NCBI GenBank assembly: GCA_030789695.1
Contig: CM061140.1
Coordinates: forward strand, 81,654,422 to 81,718,421
Direction of reading: 5' to 3'
Source of the DNA: Scilla litardierei
Taxonomy: Eukaryota; Streptophyta; Magnoliopsida; Asparagales; Asparagaceae
DNA length: 64,000 bases
Position 1 is the stretch's first letter. The number at the start of each line of letters is the position of its first letter. The notes below the pieces were generated by a model, which saw only the letters and a list, made by a program, of their open reading frames with translations, was not told where the DNA came from and did not search any database. Positions 47,001-58,460 of this stretch are shown here, piece after piece. The position numbers and the translations under genes were made by a program.

Positions 47001-50000
47001 TGTTGTTTAAAATTTTATGTGATAAATTTTAAACATGGAATTTTTTAAATGATGTTTTAAATTTATAAGATATTTTTAAAAACTGATTTTAAAAGTTTAA
47101 AATTTTTATGCGATAAATATTTTAAAGTAGCATGCAAATGTTATGATTTTTTAAACAAGCTTTTACTTTATGAGATAAAATAAAATGTTTTAAAAATTGT
47201 ATTTTTAAATTTAAATGTTAAATTTAAGTATGCATGCTAAAATTGTTTATGCGATAAACTTTAGTCTATTTAATTGTTAAATAGTTGTACATTTTTTATG
47301 CGATAAAATTAGTGTAAATTTTTAATGGCTATGTCTTCTTGTCCCTTATTTGATAACACAAGACAACCCTTTAGGTTAGCCATTAAATAATGATTAAAAT
47401 TTATTACTTGAATTTTAATGACATGCTGTGTTTTAATAAAACATTAACAACACTTCAAGACCTAATTCCTGATTAGGGTAGTCCCTTTAATGAATTTGTA
47501 ATTCTAATTGTTATAATTAATGTTCATTAAAGGACTTCGCTTTTAGCGTTGTTAATAAAATTTATTAAAATCCTAATAATGATTAGGATAGCACGTGAAC
47601 CTTATAGTTGATAAGGACTTAATAAAAGTTATTAAACAAATCCCAAAATTTTGAATTTAAGGATGCAACTAGTTCATAGGATTAATTAGTTGTTAATAAA
47701 AGCTGTTTAGTCTATGGCACACATATAAAAATGACAAGCTTCATTCAATGGACCATGATCCAGTCAATGTGCTTGGCTAAGAGTTCTGGGTCAACCCTTG
47801 CTAGTACAAGGGGCAGTGATCCTGGCTTAGTCAATTCCCTGGCTGTGTTCCGCTGGACCGCAATGTCTCGAATCATGATTGTATGACACCCTGGACTATA
47901 TCTAGTCAATGCGTTATAAATCTTATTAAAGATTAATTCGTATCCCTCCTTGATTTTGGAGCTTGGTAACTCAAAGAAGACAATTATAGTTGTTGAGTCT
48001 CCTCAAGCTGTGACTTGTTTTTTCTTTAAGGAACAAACTCCAACATACATGTGATGTAGTCTAGACTTGACCCAAATCGATGCGTCGGGTCTCCTCGAGT
48101 ATCGATTTAAGTCAAATCTGGACACGAAATCAAGGGTCTGACTAGACCAGTCATTATGATTTGTTGAGTCTCCTCAAGATCATAAGTGACTGTGGGTAAA
48201 AATCGACAGGGAATCACATGTGATGTGATTGACCAAGAGTTAGTCTACCAGTCATGGAACCAATCAACTTGTTGAGTCTCCTCAAGGTTGTGAGGTTCGG
48301 GATGATTGGATCCCTCTTTCACTAATTTTTAAATTCGATTAAATCGTTCGTTATTAAGCTTTAAAACGATCGTAAAAATAGTGGGAGGATATAGATAGAT
48401 GAAAGCCAATCTACCTATATTTAATATTGAACATATGCAAAAACTAGGGCAAGACTATGTTTACCGAAGGAATCAAAATATAATATTGGAATAAGTTAAC
48501 TGGTCAAATAGTTGATTGATTGAATATCAAGTTAAATTCTAATTAATGCAATTAAACCATATTCTCGTTGACATTAAATGACCTTCTAAAGAACAGACTT
48601 AAGAAATATGATTTCATTAAGTTCTGGGTCCAACAAATAAATTAAGCTACATGTCACTCTTCTCTATATGAGGCAGCTTGAACATATAGGATATTCGAAG
48701 TATGTTTCTCCCTACAACTTGTCGAGCTACCCTCAAGGTTGTATGGACAAACAATTCCGATCCGTAAAGTTCGAAAATTCGATCAAACCGTTTGAGTCGA
48801 ATACGAGTGCATGAGCGGTGCAAGACTATGTATCCCAACCGGATCTTGAGACAAGCAACTTCTTGAGCTAAACTCGAGATTGCAAAGCTCAAGCGTTTGG
48901 ATACATAAGATGCTTGCATAGCTATTTGTGTTGGGTTAATTAATATCTAAATGTGATTTAGAAAAGGAAGAAGGCACTCCGGAAAGTCAATTGAGAAAGT
49001 TAGTTTAATTTATCATTAGTAAAGGCATAAGTAGGAGGAAATGAAAATGTGATATATTTTGATGTCACGATTTCAGAATAAATAGTTATACAAAAAACGT
49101 CTAACACATTTTTTGGACGAATGTCGTCACCTTGCTTCGGAAGCAATGTTTTGTGTTAAGTACCTTGCTTCGGAAGCAATGTTTTGTGTTAAGTAATTTG
49201 TAATAACTATATATATATATTAAATGTTAATATATAAATACACAAGATAGTAGCAAACTTATATGGTAAAATAGACTAGGATGTATCGAGAGACTAAGCT
49301 TCACAAGTCACATAAAGAGGGGTCTGACCTCTCGTATTATGAAGTCTACGGACACTTGTGAGTCTTATCCTCTTAGATAAAATTGGCCGAAACCCATCTG
49401 TAAGACAGTGGGAAAATGAGTTGTCGAACTCAGTCTGGTACATACTGATGTACCCGAGTCTAGATCAACCAAAATAAGTTATTCGTATATTTTATTAAGA
49501 CACGTGTTCTTGATGAAACACAAGTCTGAAAAAATAAAGAACGAAAAGACAAAAGTATTTAAACTGATTCGATTAGATCGAATGGTTAAATACTTAGCTA
49601 CATAAAATCTTGTGTAATTAAAAGAAAATGTGATTTTCTCTCAGGTCAAGTCTGTTAACACATCAGTGTGTTAAATGGTATGAATCACACTTAGTTAGAC
49701 TCGGTGCGATCCATAACAAGTGACTCTGAGTTAAGTCCTTCCTCTGGGTTAAGTCCCAGATAGTAATGCCTAGGTTTTGATAATGTTCTATGAGGACATT
49801 ATCAATAAGATATTCATTAAATCAAACATTAGGAAGTTGTATAATTACTCGAATCTCGTGAGACGAAGAGTCGAGTTAGACATCATAACTGATGATGACT
49901 TAGTCAACTTCCGGGATGAAATTCGGAGAAGTAACTCCGATTTAAAAACTTGATGCAACCAGAATAGGTCCGTGTGCGTAAATAAATTTTGGAATTTAGT

Positions 50001-53000
50001 TTACGTGCCCAAGGAAAATGTTTTCTCACTTACTGCAAGTAAATCTTTAAGTTGAAAGATTGGTGCAGAAAAGGAAAATAGGGAAGTGCAATCATGTTGG
50101 TCGAGAACGGTTTTTCCATACTAATTCCTATAAAACGGATTATAATGAAACCGTTTCCCACCAGCAGATGTACAGAACTACTCGGACCAAACTCGATGTA
50201 AACGCTTAAGTTGACCATGAAAATTGGAGCATTCACTTACAAGTTCGTTTTTTCTAAATATGATTTAGACGGACCAACTTATATGAATTAACCAGATAAT
50301 TTTCAAGGTCAGTGGGAGCGTGTAAATTACATGTGAGGCATCAAAGGGATGGAACATATATTTTGACAAAGTGATCAAAAGAGTTTGATTCTTTATCAGA
50401 AATAAATATGAGCCATTTGAAATGACCAATAACTAATTTAAATGATTATCGTAAGGTACGATGAATTGGATAAGATCCAAGTAAATTAAAATATTATGGA
50501 TTCTGAAAGACCAAATGAATTATTTGAATGAGATTCAAATGGTTGGTCTAAACATAGAAACCCTTAAGTCTATAATGTAGACGGTTTTAGCAGATCCACT
50601 CATGAAGGCTCTACCACACGAAGTCGGGAAAACTTATGTGTAAAAACGGTATGAGATACCGAGATAAATGGGCCTGAGTGCAAGTGGGAGATGTTGAGAG
50701 ATGATACCCTCGAGGCTATCTATCTTCATGTGTGCATAGCACAAACATCTTGTTCGAAATAACAGTAAGCTGTTTGGTAAAAATTTATCTAAGTTATGTT
50801 ATAATGTAGTTAACATTAGATATTAACTTAGGTAAAGTCCTGAGACTTTATGCAAGGTCAAACAGGTATCGAGATGAGTATCTCGATCATGGAGAAATGT
50901 TTGACCGTCTGTAGCATACGTCTAAAAAGGGTTCGTGGTCGTAGATGTTTCGAGACTAGGATATCGAAACATCGGATAGACCATTGTGTCTTAGTCTTCA
51001 CCGTATAGCGGTGGCGATGATCTCATGATCGCTTGACTTGGCAAAGTCGTTGACAAGACACAGGTGCTCATTAGAGAATGAGTTCACTGAACGATCCACA
51101 AGAGTTATCATATGGTTATATTGACCAATCTGTCAATGATGACTCTGAGTGATGATAGGCTAGTTGGTCTTTTGACTTGAGGTCATTTTGACGAACCTGT
51201 GCGTGAACGGTGCCACTTAGATCAAATGACCTAGCTTCGAGGCAAGCCGCGTCGAAAGGTCTTTGATTGGGTGACACTTGAAGCGTATGAGGAGAGTAAT
51301 GACCAAGAGAGGATTCGTCTCTCCCGGTCAATGGGAGTTAGTGTCGTAGGGTTAGTTCGATCTTTGGTAAAAACTCTGGCCAGAGTATGTTGGAACAAGT
51401 CCAACATGATTTGACTAAAGATTGATAGAAACTAACCGGAGTTAAGTTATTGGGGTTGACGGTTTAACCGTACCCTAGACTTGATCTACACGATATAGTT
51501 TAGACGAAGAGACTATAACTGCGGAATTCATCACGGAAACAGTCAGGTTGGTCCCGACAATACTCATGTCAATAAGTTAACCACATAATGATGATTCCTG
51601 AAGCAGGGACGGCAGCCACTGCTCGTGGTCACTGCCGTATAAGGCTTCGAGCCCAACCTGTTGTAAGGGTCAGGCTGTAGGGTCTCACACAGAGTGTGAC
51701 CTTCGTCTAGTAATAGGTAGAAATTAGTTAGGGAGAATAAATTGCATTTGATGCAAGGGATAAAATATTGCAAAAGATGTTGCAATCATCTCCTGCATTC
51801 GGGATAAATGATCCTGAGTGCAAGTGGGAGATGTAGAGGAATATGCCCTCGGATCATTTGTATTTGATGCAAATGATAATTTAAGCTTAGATATGGACTA
51901 TTTTGCATTTGATGCAAAAGAGATTAAATATGTCTTAAATTGTTTAAGACTATATTTAATTAAATAAATGCGTTGAAAAGGTTACCTAGATGACGGGATC
52001 GTCCCGCTCTAAACGCAGGTTCAAACCGCGTCAAAAACGGAGTCCAAATGCACAAGTTATAGCCAAAACAAGTCAGCCCAAACTGTTGGGCTGAAACCTG
52101 CGAAAATGGAGGCCCACCAAGCCCGAATTTTCTGGTTAGGGTTTTTGAAACCTGGGATTTTCTTGACGGCTACGTTTCTAAGAGAAGCATGACTTTTGGC
52201 TATCTTTGGATAATTGTTTGAAGGGTCAAACGGACTCGGATTGACGAGTCGTTATTTCCTACGCGTTCACCGTTGAACACCCTTCGAATTGATAGGTTGT
52301 ATCAATCATGAAGCTCAACGGTGAGTGAGTTAAAATTCACGGAAGTTTGCACTTTGTGAAGTGCAAACTAACTTGATTTTGATTAACTCAAATTAATAGT
52401 CCCACATCGGATTTTGAGAAAGGGGAGTAGTCAGCCGCCTATATAAATAGGGGTCTGCTCTCCTCCTCAAAACTCGTCCCAAGCTCTAGATCTGAGCGGC
52501 TCTCGTAAATGTTGGAGCACGCTCGGATCTAAGCTAAATTAATATTTCTCCTCTCCCTATAAATTTCTGCCTTGCTCCTGAGGGCTCTAGCAAAGCCGCA
52601 AAGGAGTTCGGATTCAGATCCGAAATCTAGGCGGAGGTTTCACTCGCGTGAAACTTTCTTCGGCGGTGGTGGCTCGGCGACACGGGGATTGATCGGTTCG
52701 AGGAGCGGTGCGGGGAGCGGTTCAAGGAGCGGCTCGGTGTGAGACGGGAGCAGCTCGGAAGACGGCGCGGAACATCTCGCCTGCCCCAGGGCTGAGATTC
52801 CGGGTATGTGTTTAAGTTTTCATTTAATTATTCGCAGTAGTTAGATCCCTCTTGGGGTGGTCAGATCCACCCCAAGTTGGCAGAGATCCTGGCTAATAGG
52901 GTCTGGTTCCTTAGGGTTGCATGTTAATTAGATTAACATAAAATTTTTCCGCTGCATTCTGTCTATGTTCCGTCCGACTTAGGACGGGATTAGAGCTTTT

Positions 53001-53743
53001 GTGCCCTAAGGGTCCCAAAAAACCCTGCAGACACTACTTCCACATCACCTGCCGGCACCACTTCCTACTCACGTCAGTCCACTTCCTTTGGTCGCCGCCA
53101 GGTCTCTGCCCGTCTTGCCCTCGAGAGGGAGGTAGCAGCCCTCCGTGATCTTGCCATGTCCTCTACCCCCTCGGATCCATCACCGTCCTCCTTTCTCACT
53201 CACCCATGTTTCCTCGCACTTGAGAGGAACGTGGCCGCCATTCTTCGCCTTCTCACTCACATCCACGGACCACCTCCACCTTCACCACCTCGACGCTCTT
53301 CTCCTCCACCATCCCACCCATCCCCACCTCCCCCTCCCTCACCTAGGCGATCATCTCCCCCACCCACATTCATTCCCATCCATGTATCCACTTCTCCTCT
53401 CACGACCACCTACGTCGCGCCCACACCACCTTCTACCTCCTCCACCGTCACATCATATGTGCGCCGCAGGAAATTGCCGGTGCGCTCCAAATCTCTCCCA
53501 CCTCCACCCACTACCGTCACCATCACATCTTCTCCCCCCATTTCTATTCCTTTCACCACCGCCTTGATCGTCATCCTTCCACCACCACCCACCTCCATCG
53601 ACACTCCTCCCATCGTTCACACCACCACTGCACCTATTCCTCCACCTCTTTCCCCGCTTCTCCACACACCCCCTGTTTCCCCCACCCACCCATCCACACC
53701 CTCTTCCGAGGAGGGCGAGGATTCGTCGTCTCCTGATTTTTGA
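44036..53743 (+). CDS. B2 ORF2, split by element C; open when C is removed
   Basis: The first part is 44036-45336 and the second 53035-53743. Removing C and one GACAC copy joins them in phase into about 669 codons. N-terminus: MARERDKGKSIMQEEEPSRK with RKRRK, a likely nuclear signal. Conserved domain: KDFYHRLDARGHLSTKFAH, LFANLGWLAFLNASAVSYPS, IRTNLDTINRIFGFPILG, KAKASSIIHPIFRLAHRIIS, ESGTVTIPDLFILWAMTFPF and DWTFPPDPEF. The tail is P/S/T-rich with a basic YVRRRKLPVRSKSLP patch and an acidic end, EEGEDSSSPDF. No catalytic motif or membrane segment is evident. The domain resembles the putative plant transposon protein domain of Athila-like elements; its role is unknown. As it stands C interrupts it. 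Confidence 0.78.
45337..46534 (+). repeat. C 5' LTR
   Basis: It starts TGTAGAGGAATATGCCC and ends AAAACCCTGCA. It includes a perfect inverted repeat GTTTGCACTT/AAGTGCAAAC (45850-45873), the motif AGTCCCACATCGG (45903-45915), the TATA box TATATAAATA (45945-45954) and a second inverted repeat CTTGGGGTGG/CCACCCCAAG (46356-46381). Confidence 0.95.
45903..45954 (+). promoter_or_regulatory. C LTR promoter: TCCCACATCG motif and TATA box
   Basis: GTCCCACATCG (45904-45914) matches the plant snRNA upstream sequence element consensus RTCCCACATCG. TATATAAATA begins 31 bases after it (45945). Plant Pol II snRNA genes have this element and a TATA box at a similar distance. The copy in the 3' LTR is at 52398-52449. 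The role in the LTR is an inference. Confidence 0.55.
46536..46547 (+). other. C primer-binding site 1 (initiator tRNA-Met type)
   Basis: TGGCATCAGAGC one base after the LTR end; one change from the standard TGGTATCAGAGC. Confidence 0.75.
46766..46780 (+). other. C second PBS-like site
   Basis: TGGTATCAGAGCCAT is a better match to initiator tRNA-Met than site 1. It is also preceded by ACCCTGCAT, the same context as the LTR end, about 230 bp inside the element. Confidence 0.7.
47713..47890. repeat. Block shared with element A2 (C copy)
   Basis: Carries CAATGGACCATGATCC, GTCAATGTGCTTGGCTAAG, GTGATCCTGGCTTAGTCA and CGCTGGACCGCAA in the order seen at 26250-26427. Confidence 0.85.
49129..49194. 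repeat. Tandem duplication, 33-bp unit x2
   Basis: The unit beginning ACCTTGCTTCGGAAGCAATG occurs twice back to back. Each copy contains the inverted repeat TTGCTTC/GAAGCAA. Confidence 0.92.
50674..51831 (+). other. C duplicated PPT and LTR-start-like segment
   Basis: GAGTGCAAGTGGGAGATGT occurs at about 50675-50693, followed by TGTTGAGAGATGATACCCTCG, which resembles the LTR start TGTAGAGGAATATGCCCTCG. The phrase recurs at 51816-51834 as the functional PPT before the real 3' LTR. The roughly 1.1 kb between has no coding sequence and may derive from a related, diverged LTR. Confidence 0.6.
51832..53029 (+). repeat. C 3' LTR
   Basis: 1198 bp, identical by eye to 45337-46534 except for A at 53018. 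The TSD GACAC follows. Confidence 0.95.
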
Positions 53744-55254
53744 TTTCACTTTGTTCTTTTTTGACATCCCCCTTGCATATTTCTGCACTTCACGTTCATA
53801 TTTCATTGCTAGCACTGTCACGTCTAGCTTGGGGGAAGTCTGTTTTGCTGTGTTGTCCTGTTTTGTTTTCTCTTTGCGTGTGTGTGCTTGTTTTATTTTT
53901 GTGTGTCGTGTCATTTTCCTTTTTTTTTTCTTTTTCTGTTTTCGTGTCGTGTGGTTTGATCGTGATTTTTCTTTATTTTCAGTTTCGTATCTGTGTTTTT
54001 CTCTGTTTTTCATTTCTTTTTGTGTCGGTGCGTATTCCCCCCCCCCCCCCATTTTCATTGCCCTCACGTACTCACTCTTATTGCATTGAGGGCAATGTAA
54101 GCTTCAGCTTGGGGGAGTCACACTTTGTGCGTCATTTGAGTCTTTCTTTCTCGTTTTTGTGTTGTTTTCATCGTGTTTTTAATTTTTCTTCTCTTCTTTT
54201 TATCTCTTTCTCCTAGAGATGAACCCTATGATGAATTGCCACAAAATCACACACACCTAGCGTAGCATCGATAATCACACTCACTGACCCTAGGATATCG
54301 AGTCCCCCTGCATTTCACGCATCGTGTGTCCACTTAGCTTTTTCGTGAGTCGTGTGCCGTGCCTAGCCGTGTGGTGTGCTTCTACTTTGTGATTCACTTT
54401 ATATACCTGTCCAGGAATGACCCCTAGATTATCATGTTTCGATATGAATATGCGATACTTATTTCTACTGTCTGCTTCTTCTGCATGCTATATATATCGT
54501 ACGTTTCATTTCGCATGTGTCGGGATTCCACAATTAAGGACTAGGATAACCCATTAAGCCCATGCTCTATTTAGCGAGAATAGTTTCCTTTGCCCAAGTG
54601 TTTAGATTCCGACTTCTTTTTTGTTTTACTTGGTGCAAATCCCCTCGCCGTGTACCGTTCTCCCACTTGGGAGAGTACACGTGTGTATAGCCAAAAAACC
54701 CCAAAAAAATCCAAAAAAGGGAGAAAAGAAAAGAAAAACCCAAAAAGAAGAGAAATGAAAAGAAAAGAAAAAAAAGAAAAAATTGTATAGCCAAAAAGCC
54801 AAAAAAAATACAAATACCCAAAACCCAAAAAAAAATTCCCGTGTGAATATTTTCCTACTTGCCGAGAATAAAGGGAAGGCGAGAATTTGCACCGAGTGTT
54901 CTTCTCCACATCATCTCAACCCCCATCGGTTTCGAAAACACTTGGCTTAGGAACTTTTTAGCTAGTATCTAGGCTATAGTGGTGTGATTTCCCTAACCCT
55001 AGTTGTGGAGTCCCCGACGCATGATATGTTTCAATTCTCTCTATTCTCATGCATGCTTGAACTATAAATTCACCGCTTTATTCAATTCGAATCGATATTT
55101 GGGTCGTTTCTTGGATTTGTGTATATCGAGCTTTATTGCAAATCATAGATAGTGACACCGTCTGCTATCGCACGACCACACTCACTCGCGCTTCACCGCG
55201 TGGGCCCACGGCACTTGTTTGGACTCGTATTCCTAGGTTTAGTGATGTGATTTG
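53744..55254 (+). other. B2 3' region: PPT-like repeats, hairpin, A-rich tract
   Basis: Same order as B1. AGCTTGGGGGA is at 53826-53836 and 54106-54116, the 31-nt hairpin at 54650-54680, and the CCCAAAAA/purine tract at about 54688-54835. A C run lies at about 54037-54050. It ends where B3 inserted; ATTTG (55250-55254) is the expected left copy of the B3 TSD. Confidence 0.7.
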
Positions 55255-56813
55255 TGACCGGGCGCCCGCAAGAGTCACGGCGGCGCGGTGTCGTTTACCG
55301 CAAGTTTCACGGTTAGTGTAGGGTGCGGGAATATCGAACTCAGGGAGGCGAGGTTGTGCTTGGGTCAGGTAGGACCTAAATCACCCCGAGGGGCGAGCTA
55401 GCCCGAATCGGTGAATGGTTGTCACAAAAGGAAATAAACAGGTATGAACAACAAGAAAGAAAACCCGGGACTTTGGTTTCCAACCCGACGAGAGACTCTC
55501 GCCGACGCGACCTACGGGTATGGATAACGATCGGGATTAGGGTCTAATGGTGAGACGTTGCCTCTGAAAGTGGTACCGGCGTCCCATGGGCCCGATATTC
55601 CGGTCGGTGCCCAGGATGATACACCGGACTTCCCGGATTCGATCAGTGGGCACTCCCGTGTCCATAAACACTGATCGATCCCGGGAGCACTAAGCCCGCA
55701 ACGATAACTCCCAACGTCTCATCCTGCCGCTCCCGCGTGCTAGGATTCGACGTCTACGCTAAAGGTGTGAGCTATGGCTAGGGAGTCAACCGCCAAGTTT
55801 ATTCCCCCTTGGCCCGACGGTCAAAGGCGGTCTTTTTCCCGCCGATGACAATGAAACACCCCGTGTAACCGTTAGATTCCTACTCCCTATCGATTTCCTA
55901 ACCCTATGGACGCATCGGGAAGAGCCCCCGAAGGGGTTTCCACCAAAATCCCAGATTTGGGAACTACTCACAAAAATTCATGAAAAAGCAATCTAAATGA
56001 AATTTAACCGTTGGAATCATAATCGGACAATTGCAATGCGGAAGTAATAGAGTAATAAAGACAATACTGAAATTTTAGAAAGATCTAAAAACTTACAAAA
56101 GAGTAACAATTACAGCCGTCACAGGGAAATAAAACAGTGGAAAAAATAACAGCTCCCGTTTCTGGAACCCTAGGGGTTCTATATATAGGCCGTCGCATCA
56201 ACCGATCGGTTGACAAGTCAACCGATCGGTTGATCCGTTACAAATAAATATCAGAAAACGGCGAGTTTTCACCCGATCACATGAACCGGTCGGGTGAGTT
56301 CTTGAGTGACCGGTTGGATCTTGAAGCAGTCGGGTGAATCGATCGGTTCGACGTCCGTGTCTTCAGCTCATCTTTTTCAGCTACAGATGAACCGATCGGG
56401 TGAGAGTCACCCGATCGGTTGGCGCTTTGCTTCGAGAAAACAGAGAATAGCCCCCGCTGAACCGGTCTGCGAACTGGTCAGGTGACTTCTTTGTGAGCTG
56501 CGGTAGAGACCGGTTGGTGCACGCGTGCATCACCCGATCGGTTGGAGATGACCAACCGATCGGGTGAGGGGCTGAAAGATGAATTCTTTGGCGTTCGACC
56601 CCCTGGATCACGCGTGACTTCTCCCGTTGCTCCGGGGACTTGGGATATCATCGTTAAATGTCCCCTACGTGGTCAATCCCCTGCAATCATGGATAAACAA
56701 AGAAAAGTGAAAGAAAACGGGAAAATACACGAAAACGAATAAGAGACGGCGGAAAAACACGGAGAAACACAAAAGAAAACGTGCGTGAATATATGAAATA
56801 TAAACGCACGTCA
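55255..56813 (-). repeat. B3 3' LTR
   Basis: On the minus strand it starts TGACGTGCGTTTATATTTC and ends CCGGTCA, 1559 bp. A TATA box (plus-strand CTATATATAG, 56179-56188) has palindrome pairs next to it at 56201-56232. Other CCGATCGG copies lie near 56393, 56410, 56535 and 56557. It lacks a PBS at its far end, as expected for a 3' LTR. Confidence 0.87.
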
Positions 56814-56830
56814 AAATCCCCCAAGCTGAA
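56814..56830 (-). other. B3 polypurine tract
   Basis: On the minus strand it reads GTTCAGCTTGGGGGATTT directly before TGACGTGCG. It shares AGCTTGGGGGA with two internal sites at 58094-58104 and 58368-58378. Confidence 0.8.
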
Positions 56831-58460
56831 CTCTTCCTCGTCCTCGAGGAAGACGAGTGAGAGTAGGAGCTCGGAAAGGAAAAATAGAGAGGAAGAAAGA
56901 AAAAGAAAACTCTAAGCCCTAGATCGTCCATCAGAGCCACCAAAATCAAAAACGACACACCAAGCAAGCAAACGCCAAATCACACCACTAAACCCAGGAA
57001 AGCGAGTCCAAATAAGTGTCGTGGGTCCACGCAGTGAAGCGCGAGTGAGCGTGGTCGTGTGCTAGCAAATGGTGATGCTTTCTACGATGTGCAATGAGGC
57101 TCGATATACACAAATCCAAGAAATGACCCAAAATATTGATCCGAATCGAATTAAGCGGTGAATATAAGCTCAAGCATGCATGAGAAGAGTGGGGATAGAA
57201 GCGTATCATGCATCGGGGACTCCACAACTAGGGTTAAGGAAATCACGCCACTATAGCTTAGATACTAGCTAAATAGTTCCTAAGCCAAGTATTTTCGATA
57301 ACGACGGGGGTTGAGATGATGTGGAGAAGAACACTCGGTGCAAATTCTCGCCTTCCCTTTATTCTCGGCAAGTAGGAAAATATTCACACGGGAATTTTTT
57401 TGGGTTTTGGGTATTTGCATATTTTTTTGGCTTTTTGGCTATACAATCTTTTTCTTTTCTTTTCTTTTTGGGTTTTTTCATTTCTTTTCTCTCTTTTTTT
57501 TGGATTTTTGGGTTTTTGGCTATACACTTGTGTACTCTCCCAAGTGGGAGAACGGTACACGACGAGGGGATTTGCACCAAGTAAAACAAAAAAGAAGTCG
57601 AAATCTAAACACTCGGGCAAAGGAAACTATTCTCGCTAAATAGAGCTTAGGCTAAATGGGTTATCCTAGTCCTTAGTTGTGGAATCCCGACGCATGCGAA
57701 TTGAAGTATACGATATAAATATAGCATGCATAAAGTGGAAACAAATACCGCATAATCAAATCGGAGCATGATAATCTAGGAGTCATTCCTGGACAGGTAT
57801 ATAAAGTGAATCACAAAGCAGAAGCACACCAAATGCTAGTCACGACACACGACTCACAAAAAGCTAAGTGGACCCACGATGCGTGAAATGCAAGAGGACT
57901 CGAAATCCTAGGGTTAGTGAGTGTGATTATCGATGCAGTGCTAGGTGTGTGTGTGACTTTGTGGCGATTCATCAAAGGATTCATCTCTAGGAGAAAGAGC
58001 TAGAAAAGAAGAAAAGAGAAAAAAAGAAAAAACACGGAGAAAAACGACTCAAATAAACGAAAAGAAGGACTCAAATGACGCACACAGTGCGACTCCCCCA
58101 AGCTGAAGTTTGCATTGCCCTCAATGCAATATGAGTGAGTACGGGAGGGCAATGAAAATGGGGGGGAATACGCACTGACACAAAAAGAAAGGAAAACGAG
58201 GAAAACACATAGATGAAACTGAGAAAGAAAGAAAGATCAAGATCAAAATCAAACAATACGAAAATAAAAATAAAATCACACGGCACGACACTCAAAAAGT
58301 GAAAAACAAGCACAGACACAAAAAATGAGAAAAACAAACAAAACACGACAGCACATCAAAACAGACGTCCCCCAAGCTAGACCAGAAAGTGCTAGCGAAA
58401 AGATGTGATCGATGAAATCCAGATATATGCAAGGGGGAGTCAAAAACAAAAGAGGGGAAA
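56831..58460 (-). other. B3 3' region: hairpin, A-rich tract, PPT-like repeats
   Basis: Non-coding, homologous to 20949-22569 and 53744-55254. The hairpin is at 57530-57560; the A-rich tract (T-rich on the plus strand) is at 57390-57528. The internal AGCTTGGGGGA copies are at 58094-58104 and 58368-58378 on the minus strand. Confidence 0.72.

Larger units (their letters stand above)
46781..50690 (+). other. C interior, essentially non-coding
   Basis: AT-rich (especially 46800-47340, with repeated TTTAAA and GCGATAAA words) with no intact domain. It contains the block shared with A2 (47713-47890), three copies of TTGAGTCTCCTCAAG (47993, 48164, 48272) and a 33-bp tandem duplication (49129-49194). 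A short copia RNase H tail near 50585-50625 is the only protein relic I can read. Confidence 0.75.
45337..53029 (+). mobile_element. C: young non-autonomous copia-type LTR element
   Basis: Two LTRs of exactly 1198 bp (45337-46534 and 51832-53029) and a perfect TSD GACAC (45332-45336, 53030-53034). By eye the LTRs differ at one site (G at 46523, A at 53018). The PBS is of initiator tRNA-Met type. The interior of about 5.3 kb has no intact gene; a short RNase H tail (VLADPLMKALPHE, near 50585-50625) shows copia ancestry. It inserted in B2 ORF2. Near-identical LTRs mean very recent insertion, so an active helper probably existed. Confidence 0.93.
38476..55254 (+). mobile_element. B2: Athila-like non-autonomous element, 5' LTR to 3' region
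   Basis: Same design as B1: LTR 38476-40087, PBS 40094-40111, gag-protease 40292-43032, spacer with palindromes and TATA, ORF2 44036-53743 (split by C), and a 3' region to 55254 where B3 enters. No RT or integrase. The 3' LTR is outside the window. It is in better shape than B1: gag has one stop and one frameshift, and ORF2 is open once C is removed. Confidence 0.88.
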
